61,449 bases of DNA from an uncultured Pseudoflavonifractor sp. (GTDB lineage Bacteria > Bacillota > Clostridia > Oscillospirales > Oscillospiraceae). Shown piece after piece: positions 35,643 to 46,528 of the stretch. Every line of letters begins with the position of its first letter. Positions within the stretch are counted from its first letter, which is position 1. The notes below the pieces were generated by a model. The model saw only the letters and a list, made by a program, of their open reading frames with translations. It had not been told where the DNA came from and made no database searches. Where the stretch lies: positions 1-61,449 of the forward strand of contig NZ_CALXGI010000014.1 in the NCBI RefSeq assembly GCF_944387805.1, given 5' to 3'. The translations under genes and the position numbers were made by a program.

Positions 35643-36010
35643 CCCCTTTCACTTTCTTTGCATTTTTTCAAGACAACATTTTCACAATTTTCATTCTATT
35701 TGGATATTTTTTCTGTTTTAAATATTTTTTGCACATTTATTTTTAAAATTTTGTCTCTATTTTTGTATGTATTATATATTTATTTTCTAAAACTGTCAAT
35801 ATTATTGAAAATTATTTTTATACAATTTGATGTTTTCTGATTTGTATACTTCGACAGATTTCTTTTTTCCCCGGGGGCATTATTTGCTTTCTACCATTTT
35901 TTATGATATATTAAATCGATATAACTTTCTGTTTAAAGAACCGCCTATTTGTTGGATTTCTGCTTTGAAACATACATTTCCCGTCAAATGCCAAGAAAAG
36001 GGGGATATCT
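35643..36010. promoter_or_regulatory. AT-rich divergent control region
   Basis: About 370 bases, visibly much richer in A/T than the rest of the window, between the FAD oxidoreductase (-) and RpiR (+) genes. It must carry both promoters. ATTTTCA occurs at 35678-35684 and 35687-35693 (9-base period), ATTTTTTCA at 35662-35670, and the inverse TGAAAAT at 35806-35812; these are candidate RpiR sites. No gene seen. Confidence 0.55.
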
Positions 36011-36865
36011 GTGGTCTCCGCCGTTATCGCAAAAATTATCTCTATGCAGCAGAGCCTAACCGTCAGCGAGAATGAGATTGCACAGTATGTTATCCACAAC
36101 GCTGACAGTGTTGTAACCAGTACCATTACGACAATCGCAAAAAATACCAACACCTCGGAAGCCAGTATCAACCGCTTCTGCAAAAAGATCGGCTTCAAGG
36201 GCTTCAACAGCTTTAAGGTTGCCCTGGCTCAGGATAACTTCTACCACTCCATGCAGGAGTCCGGCGCAGAAAACCAAACCGGCCTTGTCGCCACCGTGAG
36301 CAAGGATTACCGCCAGATGCTGGTCAACACCACCGCTATGCTGGACGAGGAACAGGTTCTCCGTGCTGCGGACGCCATGCGCAGCGCCCCCCATATTTTC
36401 ATCTTCTCCCTCTCCTACACCGGATTTGTTGCCCGCGAGCTGGAGTTCAAGCTCAGTATGGTCGGCCTCTATACCAAGGCGATCTCCGAGCCGGCAAATA
36501 TCAGGGTTTATTCCGGCTGTGTTAACAAAGGTGATCTGGTCATCGTTATCGCCCCCACTCTTCTCATGCGTGAGCTTTACCAAGCCATTACAATCTGCCG
36601 GGAGCGCGGTGCCACCATTCTCTCCATCACCAGCTACGACTCTCCCAAGCTCAGCACTCTGGTGGACTTTAAGTTCATCATCAGCGACCGGATTACCACG
36701 CAGAATTCCGTCTCAATCTCCAATAATCTGATGTTCCTTTATGTCACAGACGTGCTCTACTGTGCCCTGCTGGAGAGCGACAAGACGCTGAAGCAGCGGC
36801 GTCTCAACAGCGACGCTATCCTGAACAGCCAGCAGACAATGGACAGCTATTTTTTTGAATTCTGA
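36011..36865 (+). CDS. RpiR/MurR-family transcriptional regulator with SIS domain
   Basis: 284 residues, GTG start with AAGGGGGA upstream. N-terminal HTH_6 domain (residues 1-77, TVSENEIAQYVIHNADSV ... EASINRFCKKIGFKGFNSFK), then a SIS sugar-phosphate-binding domain (about 105-240, RAADAMRSAPHIFIFSLSYTGFVA ... KGDLVIVIAPTLLMRELYQA). RpiR proteins repress or activate sugar-use genes in response to phosphosugars. It is divergent from the 18.3-35.6 kb series, so that series is the natural target. A phosphosugar made by the PfkB kinase could be the effector. Codon use is less GC-rich than average for the window. Confidence 0.92.
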   Translation: MVSAVIAKIISMQQSLTVSENEIAQYVIHNADSVVTSTITTIAKNTNTSEASINRFCKKIGFKGFNSFKVALAQDNFYHSMQESGAENQTGLVATVSKDYRQMLVNTTAMLDEEQVLRAADAMRSAPHIFIFSLSYTGFVARELEFKLSMVGLYTKAISEPANIRVYSGCVNKGDLVIVIAPTLLMRELYQAITICRERGATILSITSYDSPKLSTLVDFKFIISDRITTQNSVSISNNLMFLYVTDVLYCALLESDKTLKQRRLNSDAILNSQQTMDSYFFEF

Positions 36866-36977
36866 AGCATAGTGTCAAAAGGCTTTCACCAAGCAAAAGC
36901 AAGTTGTCGGCCTGTGTCTGGTGTGAACGGCCTTCCTGTATCCCTTACAATGGTTATAATTCTCCGGAAAATACAAG

Positions 36978-37019
36978 GCGCCCGCAGTCTGCTTTACAAA
37001 GCAGACTGCGGGCGCTTTT
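36978..37019. terminator. Strong terminator after rpiR
   Basis: An 18-bp perfect stem (36978-36995 with 36998-37015) with a 2-base loop and TTTT after it on the plus strand. It lies about 110 bases past the rpiR stop. Confidence 0.9.
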
Positions 37020-37129
37020 CTAACTATTTACGCATGTATCGCTCCGATATTCAAGACGCAGGGGAAGTCATGTGTCGAATCTCTTTCCTTATTTCCGGAG
37101 CAGTATACTGTGCGGGGCGTTTCTGCATT

Positions 37130-38407
37130 TCACCAGAGGGCAGTGCCGCGGACAAACTTTTTGACCACATCCCGGTCCTCAGACAGATAGATAGCCCGTT
37201 CCAGCCGGTCCTCCACAGCGAGGGGGAGCACAGGGGCGGTGCGGCTGTCGTCCAGCACCACGGCATCCAGCTCATACCCAGGGTCAAAGGAGCCCACCCG
37301 GCCAAAGAAGGCGCCGCCGCCGGCGGTGCCCAGCCAGAATGCCTCGGGGGCGGTGAGGGGAGCCAGAGACTGTTCCTGAAGCCGCCAGCGCAGCTTGGAC
37401 ACCTGGATGGCGTCGGCCATGGCCCGGAAGATAGACAGGGTAGAGCCGCCCGCCACATCGCTGCCCAGGCCCACGTTAAGACCTTCGTCCAGGTAGCGGC
37501 GCACCGGCGCTATACCGGAGGCCAGATTGGTGTTGGACTGGGGACAGTGGGCCACATACACGCCCCGCTTCTTCATGAGGGCGATCTCCTCGCTGCCGGA
37601 GAGGACGCAGTGGGCCATAATGCAGCTGTGGTCGCCGCCGAAGAGGCCAAAGCGGTCGTAGGCGTCGCCGTAGAACTTGGACCAGGGACACAGCTCCTGA
37701 ACCAGGGCCACCTCACCGCGGTTCTCCGACAGGTGGGACTGGACGGGCACGCCAAACTCTCTCCGCAGCCTGCCCAGCCGGGCCATCAGGTCATCGGTGC
37801 AGGAGGGGGTAAAGCGGGGGGTGATGATGGGTGCCACCCGCTCGTACCGCCCGGCTGCATCCTCCAGCCACCGGCGGGTTGTCTCTTCGGCGGCCTCCGG
37901 GCTCGCCTCCCGCAGGGTGTCGGGGGAGTTGCGGTCCATGTTCACCTTGCCCACCATGGCCACCAGGCCGGATTTTTCCAGCAGGTCCATCAGCAGAAGG
38001 GTGGCAGGAGCGTGAATGGTGGCAAAAACACAGGCACGGGTATTAGGCCCCCGCTTCATGTCATCCACAAAGCGGATATAGGCCTTGCGGGCGTATTCCA
38101 GGTCGGCATACCGGGTCTCCTCGGGGAATGCATGCCGGTCCAGCCAGTCCAGCAGTTCCAGGTCCATGCCTAAGCCCCGGAAGGTGTACTGGGGGGCATG
38201 GACGTGGAGGTCCACCAGGCCGGGAATCACCAGATGGCCGCTCCAGTCCTCCACAGGCAGGTTGGCGTACTTCTCCGGCAGAGACCGGAACACGCCGGCG
38301 GACTGGCCGTCCACACAGATCAGCCATCCGTCACGGAGGGTATTGAGGTGCTGGGGGTCTCTGCTCCAGCAGAGGTCGCCCCTGAGTGCGAAGCTGCGCT
38401 GTTTCAT
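37130..38407 (-). CDS. guaD: Guanine deaminase (amidohydrolase)
   Basis: 425 residues from MKQRSFALRGDL, where GGAGG lies 8 bases upstream; the longer frame to 38554 runs through the riboswitch. Amidohydrolase metal ligands are visible: DLHVHAPQ (HxH, about residue 68), SHLSENRGE (about 220), the later His in MAHCV, and the catalytic Asp in GLGSDVAGG (about 310). The pattern fits guanine deaminase, which hydrolyses guanine to xanthine and ammonia. The gene is single, with a strong promoter at 38618 and a purine riboswitch in its 5' leader. The riboswitch supports the purine substrate independently. Confidence 0.9.
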   Translation of the reverse strand: MKQRSFALRGDLCWSRDPQHLNTLRDGWLICVDGQSAGVFRSLPEKYANLPVEDWSGHLVIPGLVDLHVHAPQYTFRGLGMDLELLDWLDRHAFPEETRYADLEYARKAYIRFVDDMKRGPNTRACVFATIHAPATLLLMDLLEKSGLVAMVGKVNMDRNSPDTLREASPEAAEETTRRWLEDAAGRYERVAPIITPRFTPSCTDDLMARLGRLRREFGVPVQSHLSENRGEVALVQELCPWSKFYGDAYDRFGLFGGDHSCIMAHCVLSGSEEIALMKKRGVYVAHCPQSNTNLASGIAPVRRYLDEGLNVGLGSDVAGGSTLSIFRAMADAIQVSKLRWRLQEQSLAPLTAPEAFWLGTAGGGAFFGRVGSFDPGYELDAVVLDDSRTAPVLPLAVEDRLERAIYLSEDRDVVKKFVRGTALW

Positions 38408-38511
38408 TTGATATCCTCCAGTCTGTACAAACGCTTGTAAGAGGGATAGACTGCTGCAAAAAAGCAGAAAAAAGGACTGCCGGTGCTGCGCAGCTTCCCC
38501 ATTCTGAGGAA

Positions 38512-38577
38512 AACTTATAGCGCGGCTGTTCCGGCAGCCGGTAGAGACACCCAACCGATTTTGGGCCTATATAAGTT
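38512..38577 (-). ncRNA. Purine riboswitch aptamer (guanine class) in guaD leader
   Basis: On the minus strand P1 arms AACTTATA and TATAAGTT close a three-way junction. J1/2 is TATATA-like, P2 is GCCCAA/TTGGGT, and J2/3 reads GTCTCTACC (consensus GTTTCTACC). P3 GGCTG/CAGCC carries a CCGGAA loop, with a matching GG in the P2 loop for the kissing contact. J3/1 reads GCTAT, placing C at the specificity position (position 74 in the xpt riboswitch), which indicates guanine-like ligands rather than adenine. It lies about 100 bases before guaD. T-rich runs at 38463-38475 may belong to the switching part. Confidence 0.82.
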
Positions 38578-38617
38578 CTCTGTTTACTTGTATCGGACGA
38601 TACACCTGAACAAAATC

Positions 38618-38646
38618 AGTATATGCCGCCCGGCCCCTTTTGTCAA
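38618..38646 (-). promoter_or_regulatory. guaD promoter
   Basis: Minus strand TTGACA (38641-38646), 17 bases, TATACT (38618-38623). Near-consensus SigA promoter, reading into the purine riboswitch. Confidence 0.85.
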
Positions 38647-38653
38647 GATCGGC

Positions 38654-39328
38654 TCAGGAGCAGAACCGGTGCTTGCCGATGACTGTGATGAGGGGGCGGC
38701 TCCAGATCCAGGCGCTGGTGGCGGTGTCCGGGTTAAAGTAGTAGATGGCCCCGCCGCTGGGGTCGGCGCCATTGAGGGCGGCCCGGGCGGCCCGGTAGGC
38801 TGAATCAGCCACCGGCTCGTTGAACTGTCCGTCTACCATGCAGGTGAAAGCGCCCGGCTGATATACCACCCCGGCGATAGTGTTAGGGAAGGAGGGGTGC
38901 TCCACCCGGTTGAGAATAACCGCTCCCACCGCCACCTGTCCGCTGTATGGTTCGCCTCTGGCCTCTGCCGAGATAACCCGGGCCAGCAGGTCCACGCTGT
39001 TGGACTGGCTGGAGGCGGGGGAATCGCCGCCGGTGGTGGACATGCCCAGCGCCCGGAGGGTGGCAGGCCCCACAATCCCGTCCGCGGTGAGGCCGTTTTT
39101 CCGCTGAAAGTATTTCACCGCCTCTTCAGTCTTGGGGCCGTAGATGCCGTCAATGGCCCCGGAGAAGTAGCCCCAGTTGCTCAGCTTGGTCTGGATGGTG
39201 CGCACTGCGTCGCCGGTGGAACCCTGCCGGTATACGGCGGCCTCCGCCGACTGAAAGAAGGTGATGACCGCAATATTGACCGCAAAGAGCACGGCCAGGG
39301 AAAGCACCAGCCTGCGCCGGTTTTGCAT
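38654..39328 (-). CDS. sleB: Spore cortex-lytic enzyme SleB
   Basis: 224 residues from MQNRRRLVLSLAVLF (GGGGGA 5-6 bases upstream). Signal or membrane segment (residues 1-30), a PG_binding_1 peptidoglycan-binding domain (about 32-95, GDAVRTIQTKLSNWGYFSG ... GIVGPATLRALG), a Ser-rich linker, then a Hydrolase_2 domain (about 110-224). The probable catalytic Glu is in ISAEARGEPY. SleB is a lytic transglycosylase made in the forespore and stored in the inner spore membrane or coat; it degrades cortex at germination. No ypeB is adjacent, unlike in Bacillus. The stop lies beside the guaD promoter. Confidence 0.93.
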   Translation of the reverse strand: MQNRRRLVLSLAVLFAVNIAVITFFQSAEAAVYRQGSTGDAVRTIQTKLSNWGYFSGAIDGIYGPKTEEAVKYFQRKNGLTADGIVGPATLRALGMSTTGGDSPASSQSNSVDLLARVISAEARGEPYSGQVAVGAVILNRVEHPSFPNTIAGVVYQPGAFTCMVDGQFNEPVADSAYRAARAALNGADPSGGAIYYFNPDTATSAWIWSRPLITVIGKHRFCS

Positions 39329-39501
39329 GAGAATCCCCCATTTCCTGTTCTGCATTTGGCTATATTGTACGGCGGAAAAAGGCGGGGTATGCGAAAAAAG
39401 CAGAGGAAATGGTTTCCGAAAAAAGGTCGGATGGAGAATAGTGGAAGAAAGAACGGGCCATACTAGATATAAAATTTTTAATATGGAGAGGACGATGGGA
39501 C

Positions 39502-39774
39502 ATGGTAAAGGGCGTCACCCGGCGGGTGATTGTGGTTAAGTCCCCTGACCGCCGCCTGTTTGAGCAGGCCATTTTTATTGTCAAGGAGGAGGCGTTTTCC
39601 GCCCAGGGGGTTACGGCCCGGCAGGTTTTGGAGGAGGCTCAGCGGGTGGCAGATGGGTACATCCGCCGCAACACCGGCCCAGGCCGGTGGTTCCGAAGAA
39701 TTCCCGGCCCGGTCTACGGGCTGGCCGGGGCGGGCGCGGCCACACTGGTCTGGGCGCTGGCACTCTTTCTGTAA
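39502..39774 (+). CDS. Small hypothetical protein with C-terminal membrane helix
   Basis: 90 residues, GGAGAGG upstream of the ATG. A basic N-terminal part (VTRRVIVVKSPDRRLFEQAIFIVKEE), a helical middle (TARQVLEEAQRVADGYIRR) and one C-terminal membrane helix (AGAGAATLVWALALFL), so it should be a tail-anchored inner-membrane protein. A strong terminator follows at once, and the coding bias matches its neighbours, so I take it as real. I do not recognise a family. It is divergent from sleB and could be spore-related, but only position suggests that. Confidence 0.65.
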   Translation: MVKGVTRRVIVVKSPDRRLFEQAIFIVKEEAFSAQGVTARQVLEEAQRVADGYIRRNTGPGRWFRRIPGPVYGLAGAGAATLVWALALFL

Positions 39775-39778
39775 GCGT

Positions 39779-39808
39779 AAGGGAGGGGGTAACACCCCCT
39801 CCCTTTTT
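39779..39808 (+). terminator. Terminator of the small membrane protein gene
   Basis: Stem AAGGGAGGGGGT / ACCCCCTCCCTT with a 3-base loop and five T's, directly after the stop. Confidence 0.9.
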
Positions 39809-39906
39809 GCTGCGCAAAGCAGTGCGCAAAGGAAAAATACTCCGTCACTCTTTGAGCTCGGAAACCTGAATGCGGTTTGCACAGGTGCGGGGCATTTTCT
39901 TGCGCT

Positions 39907-41328
39907 TTACATTTTCTTTCTTCTCCGGCGCACCAGAATCACCGCAACCAGTATCAGAATCAGGGCCAGCACCGGCAGCAGAATGGGAAGATAAAAGATC
40001 AGATAGCCCAGGTTGGGCGGCTTTTGGGAGGGGTGCTCCTCCGTGCTGAGGGTAAAGGTCAGCTCTCCGCCGGGCAGGCCGTCCAGGGACAGGGCGTAGC
40101 CCCCCTCCCCCTTCTCGAAGCCCTTCAGGCTGCTCTCCGTGATGAAATAAGGGGTGTTCACCCTGATATCCAGGGTTCCAAAGCTCCTCCAGGTCCGGGC
40201 CGGAGAGAGCAGGTAGGTATAGGTGTAGATGGACGGGTCGTAGTTGGTGTTGATGGCGGGATAGAGGGGCGCGGTCACGGTGTTGACCACCTGCTCCCCC
40301 GGTCCAACTGTAATCTCGTACTCATACCAGCGCATCAGGTTCTCCAACAGATCCCGGTGGATATCGCCGCCGCTGATGACGCCGCAGCTCCACATGCTCC
40401 GGTTCAGCTCCTCCACAAAGGCGTTGTACCAGTCCTGCTCCAGCACGCCGGACCCGCTCTCCCAGTCCTCCAGGGCCAGGTCCTTGAAGGTCATAGCGGA
40501 GGTGTCTATCAGCTCTACGGCGCCCTCAATCTCTTTGTCGCAGGCTCCGTTTTCGTACATCTGCCAGTCCAGCGCGCCCACCGGCTCACCGAAGCAGTAG
40601 ACCGTGTACCGCTCCCCGTTCTCCGCCCAGGCCTCCGCCTGCACACCCTTCTCCAGGGTCTTGCCCCCGCTCTGCTCCTTCAGCAGCACCCGGGTGCGGG
40701 CCGGGTCGGCGTTCAGGCGGAAGGCGGCGTTGGCGGCCGGGTACGCCTCACTGTCCACCCCAGTGACCTCATAGATATATTTCGTCACGGGCAGATCCGG
40801 GGCATAGAATGGGTCATCCACATAGCCGTCGTGGAGCAGCGCCATGTCCCGCTCCAGGTCAAACTGGTCGTGCCGCTCCGCCAGGGTGTGCCGCAGGCGT
40901 TTTTCCACCGCCGCGCCGTCGACGGTGATATCATATTTATCCCCGTCGGCGCCACAGATGTACGCCCCGGTCTTACTGTCGTAGTAGTATCCGTAGTCGG
41001 GCACCGCCCCGAAGGGGAATACCAGGGTAGCAGTGACGGTGTAATCCGCCGGGTTACAGAAGGTATACTCCGCCGTCACCCGGCCGGTATAGGCCAGGAA
41101 TTCCTCCGCGGTGGAGTAGTAGTTTTTCGGGAACTCCCGCACCTCAAAGGTCAGCGTTTCCCCCTGCACCTCCAGCGGGCAGGTCCCGCCGGTTACAATG
41201 GCCCCCGCCCGGTCCGTTCCCGACCAGTGAGACTGGGCCGAGTTGGCAGAGGCGGCGGGCGCGGTCCAGGCCCCCAGGAGCAGCAGGGCCAGCGCCGCCT
41301 TCCACAGGCGTCTCTTCATGTTTATCAC
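39907..41328 (-). CDS. Secreted, C-terminally membrane-anchored protein of unknown function
   Basis: 473 residues. The GTG at 41328 has AAGGAA at proper spacing; the ATG three codons later is too far from it. Signal peptide (MKRRLWKAALALLLLGAW...ASA) followed by about 410 extracellular residues rich in Tyr, Trp and acidic residues. Then one membrane helix (about 440-465, LPILLPVLALILILVAVILV) and a basic stop-transfer RRRRKKM. The body is beta-like (TVTATLVFPFGAVPDYG, YTYLLSPARTW). I see no catalytic motif and cannot name the family with confidence. It is a single gene upstream of a convergent terminator region. Confidence 0.75.
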   Translation of the reverse strand: MINMKRRLWKAALALLLLGAWTAPAASANSAQSHWSGTDRAGAIVTGGTCPLEVQGETLTFEVREFPKNYYSTAEEFLAYTGRVTAEYTFCNPADYTVTATLVFPFGAVPDYGYYYDSKTGAYICGADGDKYDITVDGAAVEKRLRHTLAERHDQFDLERDMALLHDGYVDDPFYAPDLPVTKYIYEVTGVDSEAYPAANAAFRLNADPARTRVLLKEQSGGKTLEKGVQAEAWAENGERYTVYCFGEPVGALDWQMYENGACDKEIEGAVELIDTSAMTFKDLALEDWESGSGVLEQDWYNAFVEELNRSMWSCGVISGGDIHRDLLENLMRWYEYEITVGPGEQVVNTVTAPLYPAINTNYDPSIYTYTYLLSPARTWRSFGTLDIRVNTPYFITESSLKGFEKGEGGYALSLDGLPGGELTFTLSTEEHPSQKPPNLGYLIFYLPILLPVLALILILVAVILVRRRRKKM

Positions 41329-41433
41329 CAGTTCCTTCCCGCCCGTATTCCTGCGGGCGCTCCAAAAGCGGGCTGCCTCTTTCCAGTTTCAGCATACCAT
41401 ACCGGTCTATTTTCCGCAAGAAATGGTTCTATC

Positions 41434-41476
41434 AATCAGGCCCAGGCGGGAAATTTTCTCCCGTCTGGGCCTGATT
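41434..41476 (-). terminator. Hairpin after the NagZ-like gene
   Basis: Long stem (ATCAGGCCCAG.CGGG paired with CCCG.CTGGGCCTGAT, one mismatch) about 25 bases after the minus-strand stop at 41499. The T run is weak. Confidence 0.65.
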
Positions 41477-41498
41477 TGTGTTGTATGTTGGACTACAT

Positions 41499-42806
41499 TC
41501 ACTTCAGGGCGGCGATCTCCCGGTTGAGGGCCTGGACGTCGGGCATCTCAATGGGATTGTTGGTCAGGCCGTAATCCTGCTTCAGGGAGAGGACACGGTA
41601 CACGCTCTGGTCAATCCGCTCCTCGGTCAGGCGTCCGGAGGAGACCGCATCCAGCACCGCCTGCCGGGCCAGGGCCAGGTCCCCCTCGTTGTGGCACACC
41701 AGAAGCACGTCGCAGCCGGCCTCCAGGGCCAGGACGGCGGCCTCATCCAGGCCGTAATGCTCCGTGATGGCCCCCATGGTCAGGTCGTCGGTGAACACCA
41801 CGCCGTCAAAGCCCAGCTGCTCCCGCAGCAGGCCGGTGACCACCGCCGGGGACAGGGACGCGGGATGGTCCGGGTCGATGGCGCTCATAAGGATATGAGC
41901 TACCATGACGGCGGGCACCCCCGCTCCCTCCCTCCCCTTGATGGCGCTCTGGAAGGGGATGAGCTCGGAGGCCAGCAGCTCGTCCACTGTCTTGGATACC
42001 GTGGGCAGGCCCACGTGGGAGTCCACCGCCGTATCGCCGTGGCCTGGGAAGTGCTTGACCACCGGAATCACCCCGCCGTCCATCAGGCCGTAGGCCGCCC
42101 AGGGGCCCACCGCCTCCACCGCCTCCGCCGTAGTGCCGAAGGCCCGGGTACCGATGACCGTATTCTCCGGATTGCTCCAGATGTCCAGGGAGGGGGCGAA
42201 GTCCAGGTTAAAGCCAAAGGCCGCGCACTCGTGGGCCAGCACCTGACCCAGGGCATAGCCCACCTCGCTGCTGCCGCTCTGGCCATAGACGTAGGCATCC
42301 TCCAGGGAATTCACCTCATCGGGCATTCTCTCCACAGTACCTCCCTCCTGGTCCATGGAGAAAAAGAGCGGGATGTAATCGCCGTTCACAGCCCGCAGAT
42401 CGTTGACCAAGGTCACCAGCTCCTCCGCCGTGCCCACGTTGCGGCCGAAGAAAATCAGCCCGCCCACCTTGTAATCCCGAATCAGGCTGTCCACATAGTC
42501 TCCGTCCTCCGTGCCGTAAAATCCGGCAATGAAGAGCTGCCCCACCTTCTCCTCCAGGGTCATAGCGGCCATCTGCTCCGCGACAGGATCGGGGGCGGAG
42601 GCGGACGGGGAGGCGGGCTGTTCGCTCTCGGCAGGAACGGATTCCGCAGGCTCGGTTGTCTCAGGTTCAGAGGCAGTGGGGGCCGCGGACGTCGTCCCGA
42701 CAGCCGCGGATTCTGCCTGCGCCGGCGGCTGGGCCGGGTCGCCGGTACAGCCGCCGGCGGCAAACAGCATTGCAAACATCAGAATCATAGCCGTAATCTT
42801 TTTCAT
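41499..42806 (-). CDS. nagZ: GH3 beta-N-acetylhexosaminidase lipoprotein (NagZ-like)
   Basis: 435 residues from MKKITAMILMF (GGGAG upstream). A lipoprotein signal with lipobox FAAGGC is followed by a ~60-residue Ser/Pro/Glu/Thr linker. The GH3 barrel covers about 85-430 with the NagZ signature KHFPGHGDT (catalytic His) and the probable nucleophile Asp in GVVFTDDLTMGAI. Gram-positive NagZ lipoproteins act outside the membrane and remove N-acetylglucosamine from muropeptides for wall recycling. No C-terminal sandwich domain, as expected. It is single and bounded by hairpins on both sides. Confidence 0.9.
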   Translation of the reverse strand: MKKITAMILMFAMLFAAGGCTGDPAQPPAQAESAAVGTTSAAPTASEPETTEPAESVPAESEQPASPSASAPDPVAEQMAAMTLEEKVGQLFIAGFYGTEDGDYVDSLIRDYKVGGLIFFGRNVGTAEELVTLVNDLRAVNGDYIPLFFSMDQEGGTVERMPDEVNSLEDAYVYGQSGSSEVGYALGQVLAHECAAFGFNLDFAPSLDIWSNPENTVIGTRAFGTTAEAVEAVGPWAAYGLMDGGVIPVVKHFPGHGDTAVDSHVGLPTVSKTVDELLASELIPFQSAIKGREGAGVPAVMVAHILMSAIDPDHPASLSPAVVTGLLREQLGFDGVVFTDDLTMGAITEHYGLDEAAVLALEAGCDVLLVCHNEGDLALARQAVLDAVSSGRLTEERIDQSVYRVLSLKQDYGLTNNPIEMPDVQALNREIAALK

Positions 42807-42865
42807 GGCGCTATTTCTCCCGCTCAATTTTTCAAAAGGTTCAAATGGTTTCGCTTCTCTTAAAG

Positions 42866-42910
42866 GCAGGGAAGGGTGATCGGCCAGCCGATCACCCTTC
42901 CCTGCTTTTT
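42866..42910. terminator. Terminator of the alaS operon
   Basis: An 18-bp-plus stem (GCAGGGAAGGGTGATCGG / CCGATCACCCTTCCCTGC) just after the DUF4250 stop. TTTTT follows on the plus strand and CCTTT-like sequence on the minus strand. Confidence 0.8.
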
Positions 42911-42913
42911 CAT

Positions 42914-43087
42914 TTACACAAACTGGTTTCTCTGCGGGTCGTAAGCATACCCAACAGCCCCCAGCTTGGCGGCTATCTCCCCGGCGTCGGCCTGAAGGTC
43001 ATCGCACAGTGCCTCCAGGCTGGGGTACTGGTCCCGCAGCTTGGTGTTGAGATAGCTGAGCAGAATTACAGGGTCCTGAGGCAGCAT
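42914..43087 (-). CDS. DUF4250 domain protein (57 residues)
   Basis: 57 residues beginning MLPQDPVILLSYLNTKLRD and ending DPQRNQFV. This is the whole DUF4250 pattern: a short helical protein common in Clostridia, with conserved PVILLSYLNTKLRD start and NQFV end. Function is unknown. GGAGGAG lies 6 bases before the ATG. It is 12 bases downstream of the alaS stop and before the operon terminator, so it should be controlled by the same T-box. Confidence 0.85.
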   Translation of the reverse strand: MLPQDPVILLSYLNTKLRDQYPSLEALCDDLQADAGEIAAKLGAVGYAYDPQRNQFV

Positions 43088-43099
43088 GGGCGGCTCCTC

Positions 43100-45775
<2,676 letters not shown>

Positions 45776-45816
45776 GGAAATCTACCTCCATATTTGAATT
45801 GCTGATTGTTTTTTGG

Positions 45817-46473
45817 TTACTGCGGCAGTGGAGCCGCCGAGCCATCTATCTGTGTCAGCTCGATTAGACCGGCACAGTCGGAATGGCGGGTAAAGGTGAG
45901 CCATGGAAACTGCTCTTTCAACCGGTCCACTACGAAATAGATCTCATCGTCGTCCCAGTCGGTTCCAGCCTCCTCCCGGCAATGTTCCAGTTCCTTCTGT
46001 GTGGCAAAGGCCACATCGCCGATATAGATACTCCCGCCCGGGTTCAGCAGGGGGAGCAGTTCTCTCAGAAAATCGGTCTTCTGCCCGTCGGTTAGATGGT
46101 GCAGGGAGTAGGTGGCAACGATCGCATCGTATTTCTGTGCTGACAGTGCGTCAACCAGGCCCTTGGTCAGATCACCCTGATACAGTTCCGCCTCCGGCAT
46201 CTTTTCCCGCGCCCGAGCAATCATGTGCGGGGAAAAGTCCTGCCCCCAGATTCGGCAGCCTCGGTCATAGAGCCGCGTCGTCAGTGTCCCCGTACCAAAC
46301 CCCAGGTCCAGCACTCTGGGGGCCTCATCACTCCGACGTGAGAGTATGCGGTTGTAGATATCGTTCAGTATCTCCCGGCATCCGGCAAAGGGATATCGGT
46401 CGGATTCGTCGGATAGTCCCACATCCTTGTCATAGTCATCCGCCCACAGATCAAATCCCTGGCTGTCAAGCAT
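45817..46473 (-). CDS. Class I SAM-dependent methyltransferase in the T-box operon
   Basis: 218 residues. Motif I is VLDLGFGTGTLTTRLYD (about residues 53-69), followed by the acidic motif IWGQDFSPHMI and the motif IV region YDAIVATYSLHHL (about 115-127). It is a Methyltransf_25/11-type enzyme; the acceptor is unknown. GGGGG lies 6 bases before the ATG. It is the first gene after the alanine-type T-box and lies 41 bases upstream of alaS. The coding sequence is less GC-rich than alaS, which hints at later insertion into the alaS leader. A link to tRNA or alanine metabolism is only suggested by position. Confidence 0.88.
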   Translation of the reverse strand: MLDSQGFDLWADDYDKDVGLSDESDRYPFAGCREILNDIYNRILSRRSDEAPRVLDLGFGTGTLTTRLYDRGCRIWGQDFSPHMIARAREKMPEAELYQGDLTKGLVDALSAQKYDAIVATYSLHHLTDGQKTDFLRELLPLLNPGGSIYIGDVAFATQKELEHCREEAGTDWDDDEIYFVVDRLKEQFPWLTFTRHSDCAGLIELTQIDGSAAPLPQ

Positions 46474-46496
46474 TTATATCCCCCCTGTTCGGCCAT

Positions 46497-46528
46497 AAAA
46501 AAAGCCCCGCCCCATGTCAGGGGCGGAG
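46497..46528 (-). terminator. T-box switch terminator
   Basis: CCGCCCC / GGGGCGG stem, with flanking pairs, followed by TTTTTTT on the minus strand. It is mutually exclusive with the T-box antiterminator. Confidence 0.85.
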
